The translations under genes were made by a program, and so were the position numbers. Under the pieces are notes generated by a model. The model worked only from the letters and a program-made list of their open reading frames with translations. It ran no database searches and had not been told where the DNA came from. Below, in pieces: positions 27,595 through 36,146 of a DNA stretch of 64,000 nucleotides. The DNA is taken from the NCBI GenBank assembly GCA_963711375.1, contig CAVQDV010000005.1, positions 2,356,001 to 2,420,000 of the forward strand, in the 5' to 3' direction. Each line of letters begins with the position of its first letter. Position 1 is the stretch's first letter. The DNA is from CAVQDV01 sp963711375. GTDB taxonomy: Bacteria > Pseudomonadota > Gammaproteobacteria > Coxiellales > Coxiellaceae.

Positions 27595-28584
27595 ATGAAA
27601 CTTCCTGATCTCGATCGACTTCAATTGGATGCGAATTTCGATGTTAAGATAAAGCAGGAATTCGGGGTTAAAGTTTTAATTGTGAAGCTCAAAAAAGTAA
27701 CCGTTAAGTTACAACTTGTATCTGTTGATCGAGTAAAAAAAGAAAATATAAACGCTCTCATTAATCAATATCAAGAGCTCAAGCAACCATCAATAATTTT
27801 TACCCCACATTTAAATGCCGTTCTCGCAAATCAATTACACGCCAGCAATGTTCAATTCGTTGACTTAAGCGGAAATGTTTTTATTCATACTTCACCATTG
27901 TATGTTTTTATAAAGGGCGAGAAGCCAATCAAAAAAACGTTTGCATTTTCAAGCCCATTTGGTGTAGCCGGAATAAAGGTGATTTTTGCTTTACTCTCTA
28001 ATCCTGGTTTGGAAGATAAACCTTACCGCGCCATTGCTAAATTAAGCAACATTTCCTTAGGAAGCATTGATACGCTCATGCGAAATTTAAGTTATCAAAA
28101 CTACCTCTTGCAAGTTAATTATCTTGCGAAAGTTAAAGACAGTAAGCGAAAATTAACAAAAAAACAAGAACTACTGAATCGCTGGTGCATTTCGTATTCA
28201 GAAAGGTTACAATCCAAATTAATTCTTGCTCGTCTCAGTTGCGAGGATAAACAGTGGTGGAAGGAGGCGGAATTAAATCCTAAAATGGCAGTGTGGGGCG
28301 GAGAAGTTGCAGCAGCAAAGCTTACAAAATATCTCAAACCACAAATAATCTCTATATATGCTGAAACAGCTTTACCAGAGCTGCAAGCCAAATACGCGTT
28401 AAGGAAAAGTGACCATGGTGAAATTCTAATTTATAAAAAATTTTGGAATTTTCAATCCGAAGTAGACCCACGTTTAGCGCCAATAATGCTAATTTATGCT
28501 GAATTAATAAATTCTGGTGACTCTAGGAATATCGAAACCGCAAGGATAATCTATGAAAAATACCTCGCTAAAATTATTGAATAA
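27595..28584 (+). CDS. AbiEi-like antitoxin / transcriptional regulator (type IV TA)
   Basis: 329 residues. The middle (~125-170) reads as a winged helix (KPYRAIAKLSNISLGSIDTLMRNL), preceded by a beta-rich N-terminal half containing FVDLSGNVFIH, and followed by a C-terminal domain including MAVWGGEVAAAKLTKYLKP. This arrangement resembles AbiEi_2-type regulators paired with nucleotidyltransferase toxins. The gene is preceded by a promoter within a perfect inverted repeat and overlaps the toxin-like gene by 32 bases, with GAGGGC as its ribosome-binding site. The antitoxin role is inferred from the pairing and operator. Confidence 0.75.
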   Translation: MKLPDLDRLQLDANFDVKIKQEFGVKVLIVKLKKVTVKLQLVSVDRVKKENINALINQYQELKQPSIIFTPHLNAVLANQLHASNVQFVDLSGNVFIHTSPLYVFIKGEKPIKKTFAFSSPFGVAGIKVIFALLSNPGLEDKPYRAIAKLSNISLGSIDTLMRNLSYQNYLLQVNYLAKVKDSKRKLTKKQELLNRWCISYSERLQSKLILARLSCEDKQWWKEAELNPKMAVWGGEVAAAKLTKYLKPQIISIYAETALPELQAKYALRKSDHGEILIYKKFWNFQSEVDPRLAPIMLIYAELINSGDSRNIETARIIYEKYLAKIIE

Positions 28585-29419
28585 TCTCGACGACTTTCAG
28601 CTAAATCTCTATCAATTTATTGCTAAGGTCTTCGACAATTTAAGAGTTCCCTATTTAATAGTTGGTGCGCGTGCTAGGGACTTAATCTTAGAGGGGGTAT
28701 ATAATATCAATTGTCCTAGAGCAACGCTGGATACTGATCTGGCGATCATGCTGAAAACATGGGATGAATTTTTTGAGGTGAAAAATAAATTTATAAACTT
28801 GGGTGACTTCGAAACAGTTTTGGGCGTCGACCACCGAATTTCTAGTCCAATTTATGGAATTATTGATTTTATACCCTTTGGAGGCATTTCCAATAATGGC
28901 GAAGTTAAATGGCCGCCTGAATATTCATCTCTAATGAATGTAGTAGGTTTTGACGATGCTTATAAATGCTCAATATCTGTTGCTATTGACGATAAAATAA
29001 ACATAAGGTGCTGTTCATTAGTGGGCCTCTCAATTTTGAAATTAATAGCTTTGAATGATAGAAAGTATATTACAAAAGATGCCGATGATCTTGCCTTTAT
29101 CATGATGAATTACTCAAAGGCTGGCCAACATAAACGAATTTTTCAAGAGTTTTCTGATCTAATTGCTGAAGATTTTGATTATGATTGTACGTCAATGCGC
29201 TTATTAGGTAGGGATATAGTTCAAGCAGCCTCCCAAGCTTGTCTTAAACAATTGTCAAAAATTCTCGATGCGCAGATTCTGTGTGAGAATAATCTTACCC
29301 TAGTAACGGCCCTTTCAAAAATAAATTTGTCTTTTGAAGACAATATTACCAGGGCAGTAAATTTGCTAAAGGCCCTGAGGATGGAACTTTTGCTTCCAAG
29401 CCCCATTTCTCAAACATAA
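28553..29419 (+). CDS. AbiEii-like nucleotidyltransferase toxin (type IV TA)
   Basis: 288 residues. The N-terminal half is a nucleotidyltransferase fold: VGARARDLILEG replaces the usual GGxxL/GS motif, then ATLDTDLAIML supplies the two metal-binding aspartates. SLVGLSILKLIALNDRKYITKDADDLAFIM fits the region after the catalytic domain in AbiEii/AbiGii-type proteins, which transfer nucleotides to tRNA or other targets and cause growth arrest or phage abortive infection. The start lies inside the antitoxin-like gene with AAGGA upstream. The first glycine motif is degenerate (GA for GG), so activity is not certain. Confidence 0.78.
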   Translation: MKNTSLKLLNNLDDFQLNLYQFIAKVFDNLRVPYLIVGARARDLILEGVYNINCPRATLDTDLAIMLKTWDEFFEVKNKFINLGDFETVLGVDHRISSPIYGIIDFIPFGGISNNGEVKWPPEYSSLMNVVGFDDAYKCSISVAIDDKINIRCCSLVGLSILKLIALNDRKYITKDADDLAFIMMNYSKAGQHKRIFQEFSDLIAEDFDYDCTSMRLLGRDIVQAASQACLKQLSKILDAQILCENNLTLVTALSKINLSFEDNITRAVNLLKALRMELLLPSPISQT

Positions 29420-29789
29420 TCAAGATTGAAGCCCACCTTGCAAGTAGTTTTGGAGGGCTCGTTTATGGCGGCTCAGGAAATTGCAATCCTTAAGGCTAAA
29501 TTAAGAGCGGAATTTTTGCGTGATTTTTCTTGTATAAATAATATTCTTATGAGATTCTGCTAAGGATCTAAAATAATTAATAATTTTTGGTGGACGCATA
29601 TCCGATAACATTCATACAATGCTTTCGAAACGGAATAGAACGGCCTACATAAGCGTGGATGAAGAAACTCCACTTCTTAAAAAGCTGGATTCAAAGATAA
29701 ATTAACAAAAGAAAAAGGAGATACTCAATCAGGGATGAGATAAAATGATAGTAATGTTTGCAAGTGAGCAAAGCTAAATAGGAGTTATT
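29420..29789. other. 370-base gap with possible gene remnants
   Basis: No convincing gene. A 32-codon ORF at 29465-29563 (starting MAAQEIAILKAKLRAEFLRD) looks like the end of a once larger gene. The last 60 bases hold the upstream region and AGGAG ribosome-binding site of the next gene. No structured RNA is evident. Confidence 0.5.
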
Positions 29790-30353
29790 ATGTTAATTGC
29801 TGTGTCAGGAACGCATTTCATCGGGAAAAGTACTTTAATAGAAGATTTTATTAAGGCTCATCCTGAATATAGAACGGAGATGGAACCTTATTATAAATTG
29901 CAAGATGAAAAACCCATGGAGCTCGCCTTAGAGCCGAGCCTGGATGATTTAATTGAACAGCTGCATTATAGTATTGAACAAATTAATCAGTGTAAAAATG
30001 AAAAAAATGTGATTTTTGACCGCTGTCCCGTTGATTTTATCGCTTATGCGATGTGCTCAGAAGAGCTGGGCTCCCACGATATTAATGACAGTGAAGTGGC
30101 TGAAATCTTTCCTGATGTGAAAGACGCATTAAATAAGCTCGATTTAATTCTATTTCTGCCGATTACCAAAGAAAATCTCATTGATTATGATGAAGACAAT
30201 CCGGCCTATCGAAAGGCGGCTGATAAAAGCTTTAAAAAAATTTATAGAGATGATGTTTGCGATATTTTTCCACGATATAATCATCCGAGGATCATAGAGA
30301 TTTGGGGCGACCGAGCCACCAGAATCAAAAAAATCGAAACTTGTTTAACGTAA
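29790..30353 (+). CDS. P-loop NTPase/kinase-like protein (AAA_28-like)
   Basis: 187 residues with a Walker A loop at the very N-terminus (SGTHFIGKSTL, residues ~6-16) and FDRCPVDFIAYAM (~78) resembling the DR(C/S)P motif of nucleoside/nucleotide kinase-like enzymes; a lid-like YRKAADKSFKKIYRDD helix follows. Such proteins phosphorylate small metabolites or nucleotides; the substrate is unknown here. It has a good ribosome-binding site (TAGGAG). It is likely cotranscribed with the amidase gene, 25 bases downstream. Confidence 0.8.
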   Translation: MLIAVSGTHFIGKSTLIEDFIKAHPEYRTEMEPYYKLQDEKPMELALEPSLDDLIEQLHYSIEQINQCKNEKNVIFDRCPVDFIAYAMCSEELGSHDINDSEVAEIFPDVKDALNKLDLILFLPITKENLIDYDEDNPAYRKAADKSFKKIYRDDVCDIFPRYNHPRIIEIWGDRATRIKKIETCLT

Positions 30354-30378
30354 AAGAAGGTTTCTGAGGAGCAATATC

Positions 30379-31848
30379 ATGCCGTTTAAGAGTGCAACTC
30401 AACTTGTTTTCGCGCTAGCTAATAAGAAAATTTCGGCCGTGGAATTATTGGAAGAAACAATTTCACGAATTCTTCTTCTTGATAAAAAAATTAATGCCGT
30501 GGTGGTTCGTGATTTTGAGCGAGCACGCTTGACAGCAAAAGCCGCTGATCTGGCTATTTCTAAGGGTGAAAAAAAACCTTTATTGGGACTTCCAATAACC
30601 GTCAAAGAATCTTTTAATGTCGCGGGATTACCAACAACCTGGGGCATCCCTCAATATAAAGATTGGTGCCCCAATGAAGATTCTTTGCCTATTTCCCGGC
30701 TTAAATCCGCCGGAGCCATTATTATCGGTAAAACTAACGTGCCTCGTATGTTGACGGATTGGCAGAGTTTCAATGATATTTATGGAACCACAAATAATCC
30801 CTGGAATTTACATTATACGCCGGGTGGATCATCCGGTGGCTCTGCCGCGGCCGTGGCAGCTGGTTTTGTATCGCTTGAACTTGGCTCAGATTTTGCTGGA
30901 TCCATTCGCGTTCCGGCTAATTTTTGTGGCATATATGGGCACAAACCCAGTGTTAATTTAGTGCCTATGCGGGGTGGTGGGCCACCGGGAAGTCCACCAT
31001 CACCGCATCTTCTGAGTGATCTTATAGTGGCAGGGCCGCTCGCAATAACAGCTGCTGATTTGGCTTTAGGCCTAGATGTTTTGGCAGGGCCTGATGAATG
31101 GTGGGATGGAAAAGCCTACAAACTTTTTTTACCGCCTCCTAGACACACGGCATTAAAAAATTTTCGTGTGCTTATTATTAAATCGCATCCTCTTTGGAAA
31201 ACAGCCGAAAGCATTACGAATTCTATTGATGATTTAGCTCTGCGTTTAAATAAAATGGGCGTAAAGGTTTCCTTCGATATAGAGTCCTTGCCAGATCTGG
31301 TAGAAATAACCCGAACCTTTATTTCAATATTTTCGTCATATATCGGTGGAAATTTGCCAATTGAAGAATTTCAAAAAATAGAGTCAGAAGCTAAAATGCT
31401 AAGTCCCAATGATGAGAGTTTTCAGGCCTACTTTTTGCGGGGTTGCATCATGACTTATCGCGAATGGCTAGCGAAAATGCGTACTCGAGGAGCGCTCCGT
31501 CAGCAGTGGCGTAAAATTTTTAAAGAATTTGATGTTGTGCTTTGTCCTGTCATGCCAACGCTAGCATTTCCTCATGATCATTCGGATCCCGCCACAAGAC
31601 AAATCGAGATTGATGGCCAATTATTTCCCTATAGCGGCCTTTATTCATGGTCAAGCTTTGCCAGTCTTTTTGGATTTCCTTCTACGGCTGCACCCACTGG
31701 AATTACCGAAACTGGTTTGCCGCTTGGGATTCAAATTATAGGGGATTATTTAGAAGATTACACCACGATTAAATTTGCTGAATTGCTTGAGCGAGAGTTT
31801 GGCGAGCCAATTGGCAGTTTGATTATAAATCTGGCTCCTCCCAGTTGA
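30379..31848 (+). CDS. amidase signature family amidohydrolase
   Basis: 489 residues with the Ser-cisSer-Lys triad: lysine in GLPITVKESF (~78), the Gly/Ser-rich TPGGSSGGSAAAVAAG (~153), and serine in LGSDFAGSIRVPANFCGIYGHKPS (~176). It hydrolyses an amide bond; substrates in the family range from simple amides to Gln-tRNA precursors and cannot be read from sequence. It is not GatA, since gatB/gatC are absent and the length and context differ. Its last 91 bases overlap the 3' end of the opposing sensor kinase gene. Confidence 0.92.
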   Translation: MPFKSATQLVFALANKKISAVELLEETISRILLLDKKINAVVVRDFERARLTAKAADLAISKGEKKPLLGLPITVKESFNVAGLPTTWGIPQYKDWCPNEDSLPISRLKSAGAIIIGKTNVPRMLTDWQSFNDIYGTTNNPWNLHYTPGGSSGGSAAAVAAGFVSLELGSDFAGSIRVPANFCGIYGHKPSVNLVPMRGGGPPGSPPSPHLLSDLIVAGPLAITAADLALGLDVLAGPDEWWDGKAYKLFLPPPRHTALKNFRVLIIKSHPLWKTAESITNSIDDLALRLNKMGVKVSFDIESLPDLVEITRTFISIFSSYIGGNLPIEEFQKIESEAKMLSPNDESFQAYFLRGCIMTYREWLAKMRTRGALRQQWRKIFKEFDVVLCPVMPTLAFPHDHSDPATRQIEIDGQLFPYSGLYSWSSFASLFGFPSTAAPTGITETGLPLGIQIIGDYLEDYTTIKFAELLEREFGEPIGSLIINLAPPS

Positions 31849-33428
31849 TTTGATTTCGAAACCACTATTGAACCATTATGTAATTCAATAATTGATTTTG
31901 CAATGCTTAAGCCAAGCCCAATATGTTTACTCAAGTCTTGAGCATTATTTAGTGTAGAAAATGGCTCAAATATATTCTTAATTTCTAGTTCTGGAATACC
32001 AGGACCATCATCTTCAACATGTATTTCAACATAATGTCGATCAAGAGCTAAGCTAACAAGAACGTTTTGTCTGGCAACCTTTAAAGCATTGGTAATCAAG
32101 TTATCAAGCACATGTTTTAATAGATTAGGATCAAAGCTAATCATTATATTTTCTTGGGTTGCTTGCAGAAGTGTTACGTTTATTTTTGATAGTTCATATC
32201 GCTTTACCGTGTTATTTAACCAGTTAAAAATATTTAAAATTTTTGATTTTAATCTAAGTTCGTGTGATGTAGTTTTGTAATAGAGTAAAAAATAATTAAC
32301 TACTTTATTAATATCCTCAATATCTTCTTGAATACTGATTAATTTATTTTGAGTGCTTTCAGATAAATCTTTTTCTTTTTTCAGTGAATCTAATGCAAAT
32401 TGCATGGTTGATAGTGGTGTTCGTACTTCATGTGCGACAAAACGTGTCATGTTTTCTTGGGATTGAATGAGACGCTTTAAATTATTACCCATTGATACCA
32501 CATTTTCATAAGCACCGTGTAATATGGAAAAAGATCTTACTTTAGCCCCTTGGCTAAAATCACCTATACTATACCGTTTTGTGATTTGAAAGATTTTAAG
32601 AATGTTGCGACTAAAAAGCCACGTTAAAAATAGAACGATAAAGATAGAGGCAAACGCAAAGCTAATAAAGTAATAGTCTTGTGCTACACTAAATAGGCTG
32701 GATAATGGTGAGTATTGAATAGGGCCAATAACTAGTAGTTTTTGAGGATCTGAGGTAGGAATATATAATGTCGAAATTGGTTTCCCGGTTTCAGGTTTTG
32801 AATAAGCAAGCGCGTAAGTGTTGAGGTCCTGCTGCATTTTAGGAGTAATAACATCACTGTTCCTTGGAATTAATTTCAGTGGCATGTCAAAGCTTATTTG
32901 TAATTTTTTTAGTGTAAGTGGCCGGTTTTCTTTTGAAGTATTATTTAATTCACGTAATATAATATGGGCTATCCAAGGCATCGTATTATTAATCGTTTGA
33001 TTGATGGGTTCAGTTAACATAATCTGCAAGGCATACTGGCTTTTACCAATGCGTTGTAGCCCAAAACTCTCAAAAACACCATAATACAAAAAATATATAA
33101 AGTGAAAATTTTTTTCAGATTTAAACACGATGTTTCCATTCAATAATTGTAATTTATCTTTTTCATTTAGTGGTAAAGAGTTAATGGGTAAAATTTTTGC
33201 GGGAGATGCATCGCTTGGCTGTAATTGTGTTACAGTAGACGCCCAGTCCGATTCTGGCGTTTTCTCTAGGATTTTTTGAAGGTAGGAGAAAGTACCTTTG
33301 CTAATTAATTGATTAATGCTGTTAAAGTTCTCTTTGGTAATATATGAAAACCCAATTTGATACACTGACAACACAAAGTATATTAGCAAAATAACAATTG
33401 TGAGCGTTTTAAGATATAATTTAATCAT
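31758..33428 (-). CDS. sensor histidine kinase
   Basis: About 556 residues from the ATG at 33428, which gives an ATGA junction with the response regulator. One N-terminal transmembrane helix, a ~225-residue periplasmic sensor region, a second helix (~ residues 250-270), a HAMP-like linker, then HisKA with the phosphorylated histidine in AHEVRTPL (~334) and HATPase with DNLITNAL, VEDDGPGIP and GLGLSIAK boxes. The layout resembles RstB-type kinases. The C-terminal tail after IIKLP runs into the amidase gene on the other strand, giving a 91-bp overlap of coding sequence. Signal unknown. Confidence 0.93.
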   Translation of the reverse strand: MIKLYLKTLTIVILLIYFVLSVYQIGFSYITKENFNSINQLISKGTFSYLQKILEKTPESDWASTVTQLQPSDASPAKILPINSLPLNEKDKLQLLNGNIVFKSEKNFHFIYFLYYGVFESFGLQRIGKSQYALQIMLTEPINQTINNTMPWIAHIILRELNNTSKENRPLTLKKLQISFDMPLKLIPRNSDVITPKMQQDLNTYALAYSKPETGKPISTLYIPTSDPQKLLVIGPIQYSPLSSLFSVAQDYYFISFAFASIFIVLFLTWLFSRNILKIFQITKRYSIGDFSQGAKVRSFSILHGAYENVVSMGNNLKRLIQSQENMTRFVAHEVRTPLSTMQFALDSLKKEKDLSESTQNKLISIQEDIEDINKVVNYFLLYYKTTSHELRLKSKILNIFNWLNNTVKRYELSKINVTLLQATQENIMISFDPNLLKHVLDNLITNALKVARQNVLVSLALDRHYVEIHVEDDGPGIPELEIKNIFEPFSTLNNAQDLSKHIGLGLSIAKSIIELHNGSIVVSKSNQLGGARFIIKLPIGSPNSRSSNSANLIVV

Positions 33429-34120
33429 TTTCGATCCCAAGCGGTAGAAATTAGTTTATATCCTTTTCCATGCATCGTTTTTATTTTATAAGGTTTTTGA
33501 GTGTTATCCCCAAGTTTTTTTCGTAGATAGGAAATACGTAAGTCAATGCTTCGATCAATCCCATCATATTCACGACCACGCAAGGCATACATAATATTGT
33601 CACGATTGAGGCAATGATCTGCGTTTTTGGCGAGTAGTGCAAGTAATTCAAACTCAGAGGGCGATAACTCAATGGATTTTTTTGACAAAAAAACGCGGTT
33701 TTGAATTAAATCAATGTTTAATTCACCAAATTGAACATAATCTATTTTTTCAGCCAATGTTGGTCGACGAAATAGGGCGGTGATATGCGCCAGCAATACC
33801 GCTTCTGCAACCGGTTTCGTTAAGTAATCATCAGCCCCTAAATTTAAGCTATCCACTTCACTTTCAATATCTGTAAGTGCTGTTAACATTAGAATTTTGC
33901 CGGTGTATTCATTTCTAACCGTTTGACAGATTTGCCTGCCATCCATCTCAGGGAGCATGATATCTAACACAACAAGATCAGGGGCTTCTTTCATAATACG
34001 AAAAGCGGCTTTATCACCACGCGCCTCAGTAGCTACATCATAGCCGGCTTCAAGCAGGCTGTTTTTAATAAAGTCAGCCAATTTTTGATTGTCTTCCACA
34101 AGTAAAATCGATTTTTTCAT
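33425..34120 (-). CDS. OmpR/PhoB-type response regulator
   Basis: 231 residues starting at MKKSILLVED; an open frame extends upstream to 34213, but that part is not conserved. The receiver domain has the phosphorylated aspartate in VVLDIMLPEMDG (~52) and lysine in YLTKP (~101). The C-terminal winged helix (~130-230) includes ELSPSEFELLALLA and RSIDLRISYLRKKLGD. It partners the histidine kinase that follows with a four-base overlap. The upstream gap is shared with the divergent caspase-like/ankyrin gene, which it might control (inference). Confidence 0.93.
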   Translation of the reverse strand: MKKSILLVEDNQKLADFIKNSLLEAGYDVATEARGDKAAFRIMKEAPDLVVLDIMLPEMDGRQICQTVRNEYTGKILMLTALTDIESEVDSLNLGADDYLTKPVAEAVLLAHITALFRRPTLAEKIDYVQFGELNIDLIQNRVFLSKKSIELSPSEFELLALLAKNADHCLNRDNIMYALRGREYDGIDRSIDLRISYLRKKLGDNTQKPYKIKTMHGKGYKLISTAWDRK

Positions 34121-34242
34121 GTCATTATTCCGTAGGCCCCTTATCGAGTGATTATACTGCATTACTTCCACTATACATAGTTTATACAACTGAACAGAAA
34201 AACTTAAGTACAATTATTTCATGTTAAGAGAGGAGTATTGTT

Positions 34243-35883
34243 ATGAGAAAAAAAAGACACCCTAATATTTGCCCCACCTGTGAGAAAATTCCTTGCCAAT
34301 GCGCAGGCGGCGGGGCAGCCGATGAAGAGAAATCAGATCTATCTAAAGAATCTGCAGTTGAAATTATGCTATTTAAGCCAGGTTTCGCTATTTCTCCAGA
34401 CCAAAGAGGCGTCCATGAAAACCTTTGGATTAAACAACGCTTTAAGCAATACCTTTCAATTGGCGTATATGTAGATGGCTCAGATTTAAAATATTATTTT
34501 TTTGAAAATTGTGACATGAAACCAAAAATTTATACTAGTTTGCTTGAGCTAAAAAAAGAATTACCCAGTGGGCTAGAAAATATATTCGAAAATACACCTA
34601 AATTATTTATTATGGGTCATGGCCATGGCGGAATGTATGGCTTGTGCAATGTCCATGGCCCTAGTGAAGAAATATATAACGCGAATTTTGATAAAATATT
34701 AGCGGATTTTAAAAAGGCTTTGTCTGAGCAGCATGATGAAATTTTTGTTACTTTAGAAGCCTGTAACACTGACAACCTTGCATTAGCGGCAAAAGAAGAT
34801 CAGAAAAAAACATTTTTAGAAAGATTATCAGAAAATCATCCAAAGATGACTTTTTGTGGAACGGGGCCTTGGGATCCCAAGGATGCAGAAACTGGTTATA
34901 GGGCCTCAGGTGGATTTCCAATATTAAATGCCCCCATAACCGCGATGAATGGCGGTATTTGGAAACTGGGCAATAGTGTGATTTTTTATCAGGGCAATGA
35001 TCAAATTGCGGTGAAAAAAGGGATATTTGCTTCAACAGAAACAGCTAAAGAATTAAAAATTAACACCATCAACTATGCTCGTGAAATTCTGTGTGGCGCC
35101 AAAGAAGAAATGCTAACAGAAATTTCTGTGAATCGTGATATTCTTAACATCGAGGACTTAAAAAAAATTACTCATTTTCCTCAAGAAAAATTTAAAGATC
35201 GAGAAATTACAAAATTTATGGAAGTAGAAAATCGAATTGTAGAAAAAGAAAAAAATAATTATATAGTTTGTGTGCAGAAAATATTTTCACGCTCAGAATC
35301 AGGTGTGAAATTCACAGAGAGAGACTTGCTAATAATTGCTTTAGGTATAAAGCATTTTTCCGTATTTACAGGACATGAAGACTTACATGATAAAATTTTA
35401 GCTAACGAAGCTTTATTACCATTGCTAATGGTGACTTGTGGAAAAGTGCTCATTGCAGGTCCAAGTAATGATAGCCTCATTGATTTATTATTAAAAAAGG
35501 GCATAAGTATTAACTGTGTTGATGAAAAAGGCATGACTTCCTTGCATTATGCCGTACAGAATTTTTATAATTATCGAAAAGAGCCACTCAAGCTCATTAC
35601 TAAATTATTAGATTCCGGAGCAAATCTCAAAGCTGAAGATAAAGAGGGTCGAACACCTTTGTGGCTAGCGTTTGAGCATAGCCGAAAAGGAATTGTGATT
35701 GCTGCAGAAAATCTTCTAGGCTTATTACAAGAAAGAAGACTATTTGAGCAATCTCTCTTAAATCCAGCTCTCACTTCAGGTCGAAATCCAAATTGTTTTT
35801 TCCAATCATTTCCACTTGATTCAAGAAGGGCGCCTCTTTCAACAAATTTGGATGAACATCAACATGAAACGTTTTACTTATAA
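34243..35883 (+). CDS. caspase-like (clan CD) domain plus ankyrin repeats; effector-like
   Basis: 546 residues, no signal peptide. The N-terminus has a small cysteine cluster (CPTC and CQC). Residues ~95-210 resemble clan CD cysteine peptidases: hydrophobic strand then FIMGHGHGG with His-126/128, and 48 residues later FVTLEACNTD with Cys-174, the His-Cys dyad layout of caspase/C80-type proteins. Residues ~410-485 contain two or three ankyrin repeats (DEKGMTSLHYAV, DKEGRTPLWLAF). This combination is typical of effectors that act in eukaryotic cells. Neither protease activity nor secretion is shown. The C-terminal frame may be shifted, because an overlapping +2 frame continues to 35989. Confidence 0.8.
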   Translation: MRKKRHPNICPTCEKIPCQCAGGGAADEEKSDLSKESAVEIMLFKPGFAISPDQRGVHENLWIKQRFKQYLSIGVYVDGSDLKYYFFENCDMKPKIYTSLLELKKELPSGLENIFENTPKLFIMGHGHGGMYGLCNVHGPSEEIYNANFDKILADFKKALSEQHDEIFVTLEACNTDNLALAAKEDQKKTFLERLSENHPKMTFCGTGPWDPKDAETGYRASGGFPILNAPITAMNGGIWKLGNSVIFYQGNDQIAVKKGIFASTETAKELKINTINYAREILCGAKEEMLTEISVNRDILNIEDLKKITHFPQEKFKDREITKFMEVENRIVEKEKNNYIVCVQKIFSRSESGVKFTERDLLIIALGIKHFSVFTGHEDLHDKILANEALLPLLMVTCGKVLIAGPSNDSLIDLLLKKGISINCVDEKGMTSLHYAVQNFYNYRKEPLKLITKLLDSGANLKAEDKEGRTPLWLAFEHSRKGIVIAAENLLGLLQERRLFEQSLLNPALTSGRNPNCFFQSFPLDSRRAPLSTNLDEHQHETFYL

Positions 35884-35989
35884 ACATATTTGGTATCAAG
35901 AGCGAGTTAAAAATATTGAGGATGATCTTCCAAAATACAAAGATGCCCCTGTTGAGCAATTTGGGTCTGGAGAGTTATTCATTCTGTAG
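35864..35989 (+). CDS. short ORF, possible frameshifted tail of the ankyrin gene
   Basis: A 41-residue frame starting at ATG 35864 inside the end of the ankyrin gene (MKRFTYKHIWYQERVKNI...). The same frame is open further upstream (reading HLIQEGRLFQQIWMNIN), so the C-terminus of the ancestral protein may have been in this frame, with a single frameshift in the ankyrin gene. No ribosome-binding site of its own is obvious. Confidence 0.35.
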   Translation: MKRFTYKHIWYQERVKNIEDDLPKYKDAPVEQFGSGELFIL

Positions 35990-36034
35990 CATCTTCATCG
36001 TCTATGCAATGTACTCGGCAGAGCTTGCTTGTAA

Positions 36035-36060
36035 AGTCCAGTAGCTTTTACTACTGGACT
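36035..36060. repeat. palindromic repeat, copy 1 of CCAGTAG/CTACTGG element
   Basis: Perfect 10-bp arms AGTCCAGTAG and CTACTGGACT around a six-base loop. The core TCCAGTAG-N6-CTACTGGA recurs at 39867-39888. It follows the ankyrin gene and could act as a bidirectional hairpin. Confidence 0.7.
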
Positions 36061-36146
36061 AATCTGGCATTATGGAGAATCTAGCGCAAAGTGCAACATT
36101 AGCTAAATCATCAGTAGTTTCCGCTCAAGCCGGAACTGCTGAAAAA

